From: Megaera sp965229545
Lineage (GTDB): Bacteria > Pseudomonadota > Alphaproteobacteria > Rickettsiales > Rickettsiaceae
Assembly (NCBI GenBank): GCA_965229545.1
Contig: OZ245887.1
Location: forward strand, 310,001-374,000
DNA: 64,000 bases
Direction: 5' to 3'
The notes below the pieces were generated by a model, which was not told where the DNA came from, made no database searches, and was given only the letters and a program-made list of their open reading frames with translations. Positions 19,807 to 28,806 of the stretch are shown piece by piece (position 1 is the first letter of the stretch; every line of letters starts with the position of its first letter). The translations under genes were made by a program, and so were the position numbers.

Positions 19807-20151
19807 TTAAATTAATTTACTAAAGCTCGCTCCAGCAATGATATGCGTATGAAAATGGAAAATAGTTTGACCTGAAGATAAGCCGATATTACTAATAACA
19901 CGATATTCTTGTGCTCCCTGAGACCGAGCTATATCAGATATTTTTCTAAAATAATGGGTTAATTCTTCTGGCCGAGCTTTTTGACTAAATTCATCAAAAT
20001 TTTTATACTCACCTTTTGGAATAACTAAGATATGTATAGGAGCAACAGGATTTATATCATTTATGGCAATAAGATGCTCATCTTCATAAACCTTAGAAGA
20101 TGGTATTTCACCTCTGATTATTTTAGCGAAAATATTATTCGTATCGTACAT
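19807..20151 (-). CDS. HIT-family (HinT-like) nucleotide hydrolase
   Basis: 114 residues, the size of bacterial HinT. It has the IIRGEIPSSKVYEDEHLIAI N-terminus and the C-terminal histidine triad HFHTHIIAG. Purine-nucleoside phosphoramidase by family; physiological substrate is not known from sequence. It lies 14 bp upstream of asd and 28 bp downstream of a DUF2628 gene, suggesting co-transcription. Confidence 0.93.
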   Translation of the reverse strand: MYDTNNIFAKIIRGEIPSSKVYEDEHLIAINDINPVAPIHILVIPKGEYKNFDEFSQKARPEELTHYFRKISDIARSQGAQEYRVISNIGLSSGQTIFHFHTHIIAGASFSKLI

Positions 20152-20179
20152 ATGATATTTATTATATTTTTATTAAAAA

Positions 20180-20542
20180 TTAGATATTAGTTCTTGTCAT
20201 ATACTTCAGCTCTGCTTCTTCTTCAGAAGTAGCAAGTATTACATCATCTAACTGCATCCCTCTTTTTCTAGCATAATATTCTCTAATTTCTGCAGCAAAA
20301 CAACCAAAGATAAAAAACTGAACGATATATTTTAAATTTCCTATTAAGGAAATTGCTTCGGTCTCCCTAAAGAAAATGATAATAAAATTAACTATTATCA
20401 CTAAAATGACAACTAACCACATTTTATGATAAACCGCCCAAAACATATTAAAAACTCCAGCAGCAGGTAAAAATCCTTGTTTAATTATTACCGGATCAGA
20501 ATTTTTATCGTCGTAGTTTGCGTATATAGAGTATAAATTCAT
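20180..20542 (-). CDS. DUF2628-type membrane protein
   Basis: 120 residues with two hydrophobic helices. The N-terminal block (VIIKQGFLPAAGVFNMFWAVYHKMW) fits the DUF2628 pattern of a Phe/Trp-rich pre-membrane segment. The C-terminus is charged. Function unknown. First gene of a likely DUF2628-HIT-asd unit, divergent from hslVU with an 80-bp shared intergenic region. Confidence 0.7.
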   Translation of the reverse strand: MNLYSIYANYDDKNSDPVIIKQGFLPAAGVFNMFWAVYHKMWLVVILVIIVNFIIIFFRETEAISLIGNLKYIVQFFIFGCFAAEIREYYARKRGMQLDDVILATSEEEAELKYMTRTNI

Positions 20543-20550
20543 TAGTTACA

Positions 20551-20579
20551 CTTGTAAAATTCATCCTTGGTAATTATCT
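20551..20579 (+). promoter_or_regulatory. Candidate RpoH (sigma-32) promoter of hslVU
   Basis: CTTG at 20551-20554, 18-bp spacer, then ATTATCT at 20573-20579. The alphaproteobacterial heat-shock consensus is CTTG-N17/18-CyTATnT; only the first base of the -10 differs. It is 44 bp upstream of hslV, a heat-shock gene in most bacteria. Confidence 0.5.
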
Positions 20580-20622
20580 ACTAAATTGATAGTTTGTACA
20601 AGATTTATAAAGAAAAAATTTT

Positions 20623-21183
20623 ATGTCAGATAATTTAAATAACAATACTGGGCTAAGAGGGACTACCATACTTTGCCTAAAAAAAGGTAACGAGGTTGTA
20701 ATAGCTGCTGATGGTCAGGTTTCTCTTGGCAATATGGTTATGAAATCCACTGCCCGAAAACTCCGTACTTTATGTAATAATAAAATAGTGGCAGGGTTTG
20801 CTGGTTCTACTGCTGATGCTTTTACGCTTTTTGAACGTTTAGAAACAAAACTGGAAAAACACTCTAACCAGCTTGTTAGAAGTGCAGTTGAACTTGCTAA
20901 AGATTGGCGCACGGACAAATATCTACGTCGTCTGGAAGCTATGTTAATAGTTGCAGATAAAAATAATATTCTTATAGTTTCAGGTAACGGAGATGTAATA
21001 GAGCCAGAAAACAATATGGCAGCGATAGGATCCGGTGGATTTTTTGCTCTATCTGCCGCCAGAGCCTTGATGTCTGTAGACACTAACTTATCTGCTGAAG
21101 AAATTGCCTTAAAATCAATGCACATCGCAGCAGATATATGCGTAATGTCTAATCATAACATAATCATTGAGAAAGTAATATGA
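20623..21183 (+). CDS. hslV: ATP-dependent protease subunit HslV (ClpQ)
   Basis: Threonine peptidase of the HslVU complex. The mature N-terminus is expected at TTILCLKKG (residue 14), so the first 13 residues would be a propeptide removed by self-processing. AADGQVSLG and the KLRTL, GGFFALSAARAL blocks are conserved. 186 residues, normal. The stop overlaps the hslU start by 4 bp (ATGA), implying translational coupling. Confidence 0.96.
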   Translation: MSDNLNNNTGLRGTTILCLKKGNEVVIAADGQVSLGNMVMKSTARKLRTLCNNKIVAGFAGSTADAFTLFERLETKLEKHSNQLVRSAVELAKDWRTDKYLRRLEAMLIVADKNNILIVSGNGDVIEPENNMAAIGSGGFFALSAARALMSVDTNLSAEEIALKSMHIAADICVMSNHNIIIEKVI

Positions 21184-22508
21184 GTTCAAAACAAAATATG
21201 GGTATGACTCCAGCAGAAATAGTTGCCGAACTAGATAGGTTTATCGTAGGTCAACATACTGCTAAAAAAGCTGTAGCTGTTGCCCTGAGAAATAGATATA
21301 GAAGACTCCATGTAGAGGAACCCATGAAAAACGAAATATCACCTAAAAATATTTTGATGATTGGCTCTACCGGAGTAGGTAAAACTGAAATAGCCAGAAG
21401 GCTTGCAAGATTAGCTGACGCCCCTTTTATCAAAGTAGAAGCAACAAAATTTACTGAAGTAGGTTATGTCGGACGTGACGTTGAATCGATAATTAGGGAT
21501 TTAGCTGAAATTGCTGTTAACTCATATAAAGCAAAAGCCAAAGCTGAAGTGGAAAAAAATGCACAACTTCACGCAGTAGAAAGGATCCTCGATGCCGTAG
21601 TCGGAAAAACTGCTTCTCCTGAAACCAGAGATAAATTTAAAGCAAAGATTTTATCAGGAGAACTTAATAATTCTGAAATAGAAATTGGGGTAAATTATAC
21701 TCCCCCTATCGGTGGAGGAAGTTTTGAAATCCCAGGTATGCCTGGAGCTGCCATGGGAGTTCTAAATATTAGTGATATGATTGGTAAAGCTTTCGGTGGA
21801 GAAAAAACTAAATTAAAAAAACTAACCGTTCAGGAAGCCTTACAGGTTATTACTTCTGAAGAATCAGAAAAAATGGTAGATCAGGAGAAAATAGTTTCAG
21901 CTGCATTAAAATCGGTTGAAAATGACGGCATAGTTTTCCTTGATGAAATAGATAAAATAACTTCACGGTCAGAAGGAAAAGGAGGAGAAGTAAGCAGAGA
22001 AGGCGTACAAAGGGATTTACTGCCTTTGATCGAAGGAACAAATGTTGTAACAAAATACGGCACCATTAAAACTGACCATATTTTATTTATAGCTTCTGGA
22101 GCTTTTCACTTATCAAAACCTTCCGATCTTTTGCCGGAATTGCAAGGTAGGCTTCCTATTAGAGTAGAAATGGCATCTCTGACTAAGGAAGATCTAATTA
22201 AAATATTGCTTGAACCGGAAACTAGCCTTATAAAGCAATATACAGCCTTAATTGCTACTGAACAAGTTGATCTAACCTTTTCTCAAGATGCGATTGAAGA
22301 AATAGCACATCATGCTTCAAACTTTAATGTTGAAATCGAGGATATAGGTGCTAGAAGGCTTCATACTATATTAGAGCACTTACTTGAAGATATTAGTTTT
22401 CGAGCGAGCGAGATGAAAGAAAAGAAAATTCTAATTGATAAAGAATTCGTTACTAAAGGACTAGAAGGGTTGATTAAAAATAGGGATTTGGCAAAATTTA
22501 TATTATAA
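21180..22508 (+). CDS. hslU: ATPase HslU (ClpY) of the HslVU protease
   Basis: AAA+ unfoldase. 442 residues: LDRFIVGQHTAKKAVAVALRNR N-terminus, Walker A GSTGVGKTE, the inserted I-domain (about residues 105-225), Walker B IVFLDEIDKI, and GARRLHTILE sensor-2 with the C-terminal tail (KFIL) that docks into HslV. Complete and coupled to hslV. Confidence 0.97.
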   Translation: MSSKQNMGMTPAEIVAELDRFIVGQHTAKKAVAVALRNRYRRLHVEEPMKNEISPKNILMIGSTGVGKTEIARRLARLADAPFIKVEATKFTEVGYVGRDVESIIRDLAEIAVNSYKAKAKAEVEKNAQLHAVERILDAVVGKTASPETRDKFKAKILSGELNNSEIEIGVNYTPPIGGGSFEIPGMPGAAMGVLNISDMIGKAFGGEKTKLKKLTVQEALQVITSEESEKMVDQEKIVSAALKSVENDGIVFLDEIDKITSRSEGKGGEVSREGVQRDLLPLIEGTNVVTKYGTIKTDHILFIASGAFHLSKPSDLLPELQGRLPIRVEMASLTKEDLIKILLEPETSLIKQYTALIATEQVDLTFSQDAIEEIAHHASNFNVEIEDIGARRLHTILEHLLEDISFRASEMKEKKILIDKEFVTKGLEGLIKNRDLAKFIL

Positions 22509-22696
22509 TACTTTATAGTTTACACTTGTAAAATATATGGTTTTTACTATAAACTTCACTTTTCCAAAAAGAATAATTACCCATCAAGTTATTGAAGTAT
22601 TTTTATTACGGGATACTTTCTAAAGGGTTAAAAATTAAAAGCAGTCACTAAAGAAATTTATTTAAGCTAAAAATAACAATAATAATTTAATAAGTT

Positions 22697-23347
22697 ATGC
22701 AAAGAAACCAGTTTTCAGACTATCCAGAAATAGCTTCCCTCACTCCAATACCCGAGAAGCTCGTGGTCTTACTTCATGGTCTTGGTTCTGACGGTAATGA
22801 TTTGATTAACTTAGTTCCCTATATTCAAAAAGCAATGCCTGCTTGCCATTTTATTTCGCCTCACGGGATAGAAGCCTATGATATGGCACCTTTTGGACGC
22901 CAATGGTTCAGCCTTCGGGATAGATCAGCTCCGGTGGTATTAAAATTAGCCGAAAAAAATGCTCCATTAATTAATGAACTCATAAAACATAAACAAAAGG
23001 AGCTTAATATTACTAACGACAATACTATTCTAATTGGATTTTCGCAAGGGGCCATGATAGCAATGTACCTGACTTTAACTCAAACAGAGCCTTATGCAGC
23101 AACTATTGCTTTTTCGGGCAGGTTATTGCCACCGACTGATCTGGTTAACAGTTTAACTCGTATATGCTTAATTCATGGCAATAAGGATGATGTGGTAGAT
23201 CCTCAAGAAACCAATAATGCAGCGAAATATTTTGTCGAAAAGGGAATTAAACATGAGAAATTGATAATTAACAATTTAGCTCACTCTATTGACGATAAAG
23301 GGCTGAAATTTGCCCTACAATTTTTAAAAAATTATAAAATAATATAA
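22697..23347 (+). CDS. Alpha/beta hydrolase, carboxylesterase/phospholipase family
   Basis: 216 residues. Oxyanion-hole region VVLLHGLGSDGNDL, nucleophile Ser in GFSQGAM, acid Asp in GNKDDVVDP and His in LAHSID give a full catalytic triad. It belongs to the short-chain acyl esterase/lysophospholipase group. Cytosolic (no signal peptide). Lies 10 bp before an LTA-synthase-like gene; a shared lipid role is possible but unproven. Confidence 0.88.
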   Translation: MQRNQFSDYPEIASLTPIPEKLVVLLHGLGSDGNDLINLVPYIQKAMPACHFISPHGIEAYDMAPFGRQWFSLRDRSAPVVLKLAEKNAPLINELIKHKQKELNITNDNTILIGFSQGAMIAMYLTLTQTEPYAATIAFSGRLLPPTDLVNSLTRICLIHGNKDDVVDPQETNNAAKYFVEKGIKHEKLIINNLAHSIDDKGLKFALQFLKNYKII

Positions 23348-23356
23348 TTTATTTAG

Positions 23357-25246
23357 ATGTTAAAAAGTTTTTTTGATCTAGCAATTATTAGAATATATTT
23401 AATATTTCAATTATTTAACAGAACTTGTTTAGGCTTATTTGGTCTCACACAAAATCAAATAAACGTATCTGAGCTTCCTGGTATATTTTTAGTAGGAATT
23501 ATTAATGATTTTATAGCTATTACCTATTTCCTTCCTCTAGTATTAGTAATTAGCAGCTGTTTTCATATTACTTTTCGGAATAAAATTAAAATACACAAAC
23601 TTTGTTCACTTGGAGCTTATTTTTTAATTCACTCTATCCTTATATTTACTTTAATCGCTCAAATTATTTTCTGGGAAGAATTTGGCACTAATTTTAATTT
23701 CATCGCTGTAGATTACTTAATCTATACTCATGAAATCATCGGTACTGTAGTTGAGTCGCTGCCTATACATAAGATTTTATTTGCTTTTATTATAAGTTCT
23801 ATACTGCTGATATATTTTTTAAGGAATTACATTTTTCATCAAATATCACAGATAAATATAAGATATTATTTAATATATGCGTTAATTTTATTCACTTTGA
23901 GCTTAGGCTTTTTAAAATTTTATGATTCGGAAAAGTTTACTTTAAGTACCAATAGATACGCTGTAGAAATAGGAAAAAATGGCGGTTATGAATTTTTTAC
24001 AGCATTTTTTAACAATAGTTTAAATTATAATCAATTCTACCAAAAAATATCCGAGAATACTGCAATAGGTATAGTTAGAGCTAATATTAGGCAGCCAAAT
24101 CAGGAATTTTTTAATAACCAAAATATAGAAAGATACGTAAATAAAAATAATAATCTAGATACTAAAAAATACAATGTCGTAGTAATTATGGTAGAAAGCT
24201 TGAGTGCTAAATTTATGGGAAAATTTGGCAACACCGACTCGATAACTCCTAATCTTGATAAATTAGCTGATGATAGCATCTTCTTTACTAATTTTTATGC
24301 TACGGGTACAAGAACTGTAAGAGGTCTTGAAGCTGTCAGTTTATCTGTACCTCCGACACCTGGCTCCTCTATTATTCGCAGACCTAATAATGCAAACCTT
24401 TTTAATGCAAGCACAATTTTTAAAAATGCCGGATACGATATTAGTTTTATTTTTGGAGGATATAGTTATTTTGATAATTTGAATAAATTCTTCTCTTCTA
24501 ATAGCTATAAAGTTATTGACCGCAGTGATTTTTCTTCTGAAGAAATAAGTTTCTCAAACGTTTGGGGAGTAGCAGATGAAGACCTACTATTTAAAGCGTT
24601 AAAAGAATTAGATAAAAATTATAAAGCTGGGAAACCGTTTTATTCTCTAATTATGACAACTTCTAATCATCGTCCATATACTTTTCCGGAGGGAAGAATA
24701 GACTTACCTTCTGGAGGAGGCAGAAATGCAGCAGTAAAATATACCGATTATGCCATAGGTAAATTTTTTGGAGAAGCAAGAAAAAAAGAGTGGTTTAAAG
24801 ATACCATCTTTGTAATTACCGCAGATCATTGTGCAGCAAGTGCTGGAAAAGTCAACTTGCCTGTTGCACAATATCATATACCTTTAATGATTTATAATCC
24901 TCAGATCTTAAAACGTAAACAAGTAGATAATTTAGCAAGTCAAATTGATATAATCCCCACAGTTTTGGGAATTTTAAATCTCCCACACAAGACTAAATTA
25001 TGGGGCACAGATATACTCAATTTTCCAGCAAATAGAGCTTTTATCAGTACTTATCAATTACTAGGTTACATGAAAGATGGACATTTGATAATATTAGCAC
25101 CAAATAGCAAAGCTAAAGCTCACCAAGTATCAGGAACTAAACAACATGAAATTGATCATAATGTTGAAAATTTAATGCACGAAGCAATAAGTTTCTTCCA
25201 AACTGCTTCGAGTTTTTATGAAAACGGTGAATTAGCAGAAAAATAA
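23357..25246 (+). CDS. LTA-synthase-family membrane sulfatase (phosphoglycerol/phosphoethanolamine transferase-like)
   Basis: 629 residues: about five N-terminal membrane helices (roughly residues 15-190), then a periplasmic sulfatase-fold domain. Metal and catalytic blocks are visible: VVIMVESLSAKFMGKFG, the putative nucleophile Thr in GTRTVRGLEA, SNHRPYTFP and ITADHCA. In Gram-negative bacteria such proteins modify lipids or glycans with phosphoglycerol or phosphoethanolamine. The substrate cannot be told from sequence. Complete, with no frameshift. Confidence 0.85.
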   Translation: MLKSFFDLAIIRIYLIFQLFNRTCLGLFGLTQNQINVSELPGIFLVGIINDFIAITYFLPLVLVISSCFHITFRNKIKIHKLCSLGAYFLIHSILIFTLIAQIIFWEEFGTNFNFIAVDYLIYTHEIIGTVVESLPIHKILFAFIISSILLIYFLRNYIFHQISQINIRYYLIYALILFTLSLGFLKFYDSEKFTLSTNRYAVEIGKNGGYEFFTAFFNNSLNYNQFYQKISENTAIGIVRANIRQPNQEFFNNQNIERYVNKNNNLDTKKYNVVVIMVESLSAKFMGKFGNTDSITPNLDKLADDSIFFTNFYATGTRTVRGLEAVSLSVPPTPGSSIIRRPNNANLFNASTIFKNAGYDISFIFGGYSYFDNLNKFFSSNSYKVIDRSDFSSEEISFSNVWGVADEDLLFKALKELDKNYKAGKPFYSLIMTTSNHRPYTFPEGRIDLPSGGGRNAAVKYTDYAIGKFFGEARKKEWFKDTIFVITADHCAASAGKVNLPVAQYHIPLMIYNPQILKRKQVDNLASQIDIIPTVLGILNLPHKTKLWGTDILNFPANRAFISTYQLLGYMKDGHLIILAPNSKAKAHQVSGTKQHEIDHNVENLMHEAISFFQTASSFYENGELAEK

Positions 25247-25321
25247 TTTTGATTCTTTCTATAGCAAATTAAGCTCATCCTTTGTATATTTAAAAATTAA
25301 TTAACCCTAAAATAGGAAGCT

Positions 25322-26590
25322 ATGAATCATATTAATAAAATACTCGAAGAAACCGATTTTGAAATTTTTGAAGCAATAAAATCAGAAGCAAAAAGGCAGG
25401 AAGATTATATAGAATTAATAGCTTCTGAAAATTTTGCAAGTAAAGCGGTTCTGTCAGCTCAAGGATCAATTATGACTAATAAATATGCTGAAGGATATTG
25501 TGGTAAAAGATATTATTGCGGATGTCATGAAGTTGATAAGGCTGAAAATCTCGCTATTGAAAGAGCTAAAAAGCTATTTAACTGTTCTTATGCTAATGTT
25601 CAGCCACACTCGGGCTCACAAGCTAATCAAGCCGTTTACCTCGCTCTATTGGAACCTGGAGATACTATACTCGGTATGTCCTTAGATAGCGGCGGACACC
25701 TCACCCACGGTGCTACACCAAATATTTCAGGAAAATGGTTTAAACCGGTTTTATATCATGTTAACCAAAAAACTTACCTTATTGATTACGATGAATTAGA
25801 AAGGCTAGCCCTTAAACATAAACCCAAGTTAATCATTGCTGGGTTTTCCTGTTATACGCAAATGCTTGATTTTAAAAGGTTTAGGGAAATTGCCGATAAG
25901 GTGGGTGCTTATCTTATGGCTGATATTGCTCATATCGCCGGCCTCGTTGCAACCAGAGAACATCCAAGCCCATTTCCTCATGTCAACGTTGTAACTTCTA
26001 CTACTCATAAAACCCTACGGGGACCAAGAGGCGGTATTATTCTTTTGGATGATCCAGAAATCGCTAAAAAGATTGATAAAGCAATTTTCCCAGGCCTGCA
26101 AGGAGGGCCATTAATGCACGTAATTGCGGCCAAAGCTGTTGCTTTTAAAGAAGCATTAACTGATGAATTTAGAGAGTACATCAAACAAGTGGTAAGCAAT
26201 GCCAAAACACTTGGAGCTACACTTGAAGCAAGGGGTTATGATATTTTAACCGGCGGTACTACCAACCACATGGTAATAGTTGATTTAAGGAAACATAAAC
26301 TTACTGGCAAACTAGCTGCCGACTCTTTAGACCGAGCAGGGATTACCTCAAACAAGAATAGTGTCCCTTTTGATACCACATCCCCTTTTATCACTTCTGG
26401 GATTAGATTGGGTAGTCCTGCTTGTACAACAAGAGGCTTTAAAGAAAAGGAATTTGAAATAACAGGTAATTTAATTGCCGATATATTGGATTCACTCAAA
26501 ATATCAGACAATAATTCTGATACAGAAAAAATGGTACTCACAAAGGTAAAAGAGTTAACAGCAGAGTTTCCAATATATCATAATAAATAA
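25322..26590 (+). CDS. glyA: Serine hydroxymethyltransferase
   Basis: PLP enzyme linking serine, glycine and tetrahydrofolate one-carbon metabolism. 422 residues with ELIASENFAS, KYAEGYCGKRYYCGCHEVD, the PHSGSQANQAVY block and the PLP lysine in STTHKTLRGPRGG. Length normal. AGGAAG precedes the ATG. In relatives glyA is often followed by nrdR, and here an nrdR remnant lies 1 kb downstream. Confidence 0.97.
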   Translation: MNHINKILEETDFEIFEAIKSEAKRQEDYIELIASENFASKAVLSAQGSIMTNKYAEGYCGKRYYCGCHEVDKAENLAIERAKKLFNCSYANVQPHSGSQANQAVYLALLEPGDTILGMSLDSGGHLTHGATPNISGKWFKPVLYHVNQKTYLIDYDELERLALKHKPKLIIAGFSCYTQMLDFKRFREIADKVGAYLMADIAHIAGLVATREHPSPFPHVNVVTSTTHKTLRGPRGGIILLDDPEIAKKIDKAIFPGLQGGPLMHVIAAKAVAFKEALTDEFREYIKQVVSNAKTLGATLEARGYDILTGGTTNHMVIVDLRKHKLTGKLAADSLDRAGITSNKNSVPFDTTSPFITSGIRLGSPACTTRGFKEKEFEITGNLIADILDSLKISDNNSDTEKMVLTKVKELTAEFPIYHNK

Positions 26591-26600
26591 AAAAAATTTT

Positions 26601-27638
26601 ATGAATAAAGATATTCCAAAGGTATTACCGACAAAATTAATAATTACTTATTTAATTATTTCTTGCTTAAGTTTCAGTTATTCTTATGCTCATGAATTTG
26701 AACATCCGGCAAACTGGCATAACCATGAAATTACCAAAATTCTTAGAACTGCAAAAGTTACCGATATTAAACCTATGAAAGAAGCTTTAATAGCACAAGG
26801 TAAAAAAGCTGAATTTGACGGCCGGGTATTTCTCATTACTTTAGAAAATGGAATAAAAGCTGTGTTTAAAAGCTTACCCCTTAACGATCAAGGAGATGCT
26901 AAGGCTGAAGTTGCAGCGTACCAAGCCTCTGTTCATTTTTAGGTTTCCCTTATATTCCTCCTACTGTTTTAAGGAAAATAAATGGTATGAAAGGTTCACT
27001 ACAGCTTTTTGTTAGCACCCCTATTGACCTATTAAAAAATGGAGAATATGAGAAATATTCAAAAAATTTAGCAAAGAAGACGAAGATAATCTAAAAATAT
27101 TTTATTTTGTTTTTGGTCAATGGGACTCAGGAGCGCATAATTTACTAGCTTATACTGATGAGTCTAAAATATACCCGATAGCCATTGATAATTCCGGTAT
27201 ACGAAATCATCAGCACGTTCGTTATGGAGAATTGCCATTTGTAAGGGTATTTTATAGCGATAAACTAAATACAAATGATTGGAATAAACCTTTCCCTTTC
27301 GAGGATGCTAAAATTATTGATAACCCCTCCTACGATAACCTAAAAAATCATTTAACAATAAACTACCGGAATCGTTTTATAAAAGCTTTAAATCATATAA
27401 CCAAGCATTAAAATACGTTATCTACCAAAATAGTTTATGGAGGCAATACCATGCTTTTGATAAAAGTTTTAATAAATCGTATGTAAAAAAATGCCCTAGA
27501 AACACCTTATTAGCTTTAGAAAAACTTGACCTAAAAAGCCTTAAGGAAATTTTTTCTTCTGCCAAAGGCACGGATTTTTTAATAGAATTCCTACTTGCAA
27601 AAAATTTTGGAACACCGGGATCAGCTGTTAGCATCTAA
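26601..27638 (+). pseudogene. PI3/4-kinase-like secreted protein, frameshifted
   Basis: The first frame (26601-26942) starts with a signal peptide (ending SYSYAHEFEH) and contains GIKAVFKSL...KAEVAAYQAS, resembling the ATP-binding lobe of PI3/PI4-kinase-like/Fam20-like kinases. Continuation needs a change of frame near 26940 (GFPYIPPTVLRKI), another near 27065 to read VFGQWDSGAHNLLAY and IAIDNSG (catalytic D..N and metal D), and one near 27358 for the C-terminal third. The total of about 345 codons would be one protein. Predicted secreted or periplasmic kinase-like fold; family call is from motif pattern only. No longer translatable as one piece. Confidence 0.55.
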
Positions 27639-27664
27639 ATGTTCAACTACATAACTTAATAATT

Positions 27665-28098
27665 ATGAAATGCCCATTTTGTGAAAAGGATGAAACTGGC
27701 GTAAAAGACTCCCGAACTACAAACGAAGGTTCCATAGTAAGGCGCAGAAGATATTGCAGTAACTGCGGGTGACGCTTTACTACTTTTGAACGTATCCAGA
27801 CGAGAGAACTAATAGTCGTAAAAGGTCTGGAGCAAAAAGACCATTTGATCGTACTAAAATTGAGAAATCGATAGCTACAGCCTTGAGAAAAAGAAGTTTT
27901 TCTCAAAAACAAATAGGAGAGATGAATGATAGGGTAATATTAGAACTAGAAAGTGATAATATTAGAGAAATAACCACTCGAAAAATAGGAAAATTAATCA
28001 TGAAAGAACTTATAAAAATTGATCCAGTTGCTTATATAAGATTTGCCTCTGTATATAAAGATTTTACGAGATTTATTAGCAAACTCCAAAAAGATTAA
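27665..28098 (+). pseudogene. nrdR: nrdR, nonsense and frameshift
   Basis: Ribonucleotide-reductase repressor. The zinc ribbon (MKCPFC, RRRYCSNCG) is clear. Codon 36 is TGA (27770-27772) where the family has a residue before RFTTFER. A missing base near the A-run at 27820-27823 then shifts the frame before AKRPFDRTKIEKSI. The rest of the ATP-cone domain continues open to 28098. Two independent lesions make it a real pseudogene. Its 3' end overlaps hda by 4 bp. Confidence 0.88.
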
Positions 28099-28793
28099 CG
28101 GCTAATATACAAAAGTAGACTGCTGGTTATTACAGTACCTTTAATTTTAAATATTTGTTTTATAAAAGGTATAGTAATTTTTCTTTTACTGGCCAAAGAA
28201 CTTTGATTAATTTCACTTATAATCGATAAAATTTTTGGGACTTCCCGAGGAAGAATCTTAACAAGGTAATTTATAACATCTTCACTAATAACAAGTGAAA
28301 AATTAGAAAATTGCTTAAAAATTAAGATTTTCATTAATTCGTCATCAATCATAGAAATTTCAACTTTATTTACTGAATTTATTCTAGAAGATAAATCAGC
28401 CAGATTTAGCTTTGGCATTTCAGTTAAAGTAATTAATAAATATTTATTATTTTCATGCAATATATTGAAATAGTGCAATATATCTCGCTCCCGCCACGTA
28501 GAATCAAACCCATCAATGATAAAAGTTTGATGATGTTCTAAGATAGCGTTTGTTAGTTCATGATTTTTCTTTAAGGATAAGGCATTAGTTTTTTTTGCCC
28601 ATAAGTTAGCTAAAAAACTTTTTCCTGAAGATTTTGGGCCTTTTATTATCAAAACTTTTGAATATGGTAAAACCCCAAAATTATTTGGCCAATCTCTTAT
28701 ATATTGGAAAGCTAGCCTATTGGAACTAGATTCAATAAAGTCGCTAAAATTATTAGATAATTCGTTATTTAAAGAAAACGTTATTTGTTTCAT
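28095..28793 (-). CDS. hda: DnaA-related regulatory ATPase Hda/HdaA
   Basis: 232 residues, homologous to the AAA+ region of DnaA without the DNA-binding domain. Walker A KGPKSSGKSFL, a Walker B-like FIIDGFDS (in place of the DnaA DD) and a lid with LPREVPKILSII. Hda with the beta clamp stimulates DnaA-ATP hydrolysis and restrains initiation. It is directly downstream (13 bp) of the AI-2E permease gene, an arrangement also seen in other alphaproteobacteria. Intact. Confidence 0.85.
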   Translation of the reverse strand: MKQITFSLNNELSNNFSDFIESSSNRLAFQYIRDWPNNFGVLPYSKVLIIKGPKSSGKSFLANLWAKKTNALSLKKNHELTNAILEHHQTFIIDGFDSTWRERDILHYFNILHENNKYLLITLTEMPKLNLADLSSRINSVNKVEISMIDDELMKILIFKQFSNFSLVISEDVINYLVKILPREVPKILSIISEINQSSLASKRKITIPFIKQIFKIKGTVITSSLLLYISR

Positions 28794-28806
28794 AATAAAT
28801 TTTACC

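Noticed and set aside
25247..25321. Glycine riboswitch before glyA
   Set aside because: Only 75 A+T-rich bases separate it from the upstream gene, with none of the conserved riboswitch cores.
27770..27772. TGA in nrdR as selenocysteine or recoded tryptophan
   Set aside because: The residue at this place is not Cys or Trp in the family, no SECIS-like hairpin is evident, other genes use TGA as stop, and a frameshift follows in the same gene.
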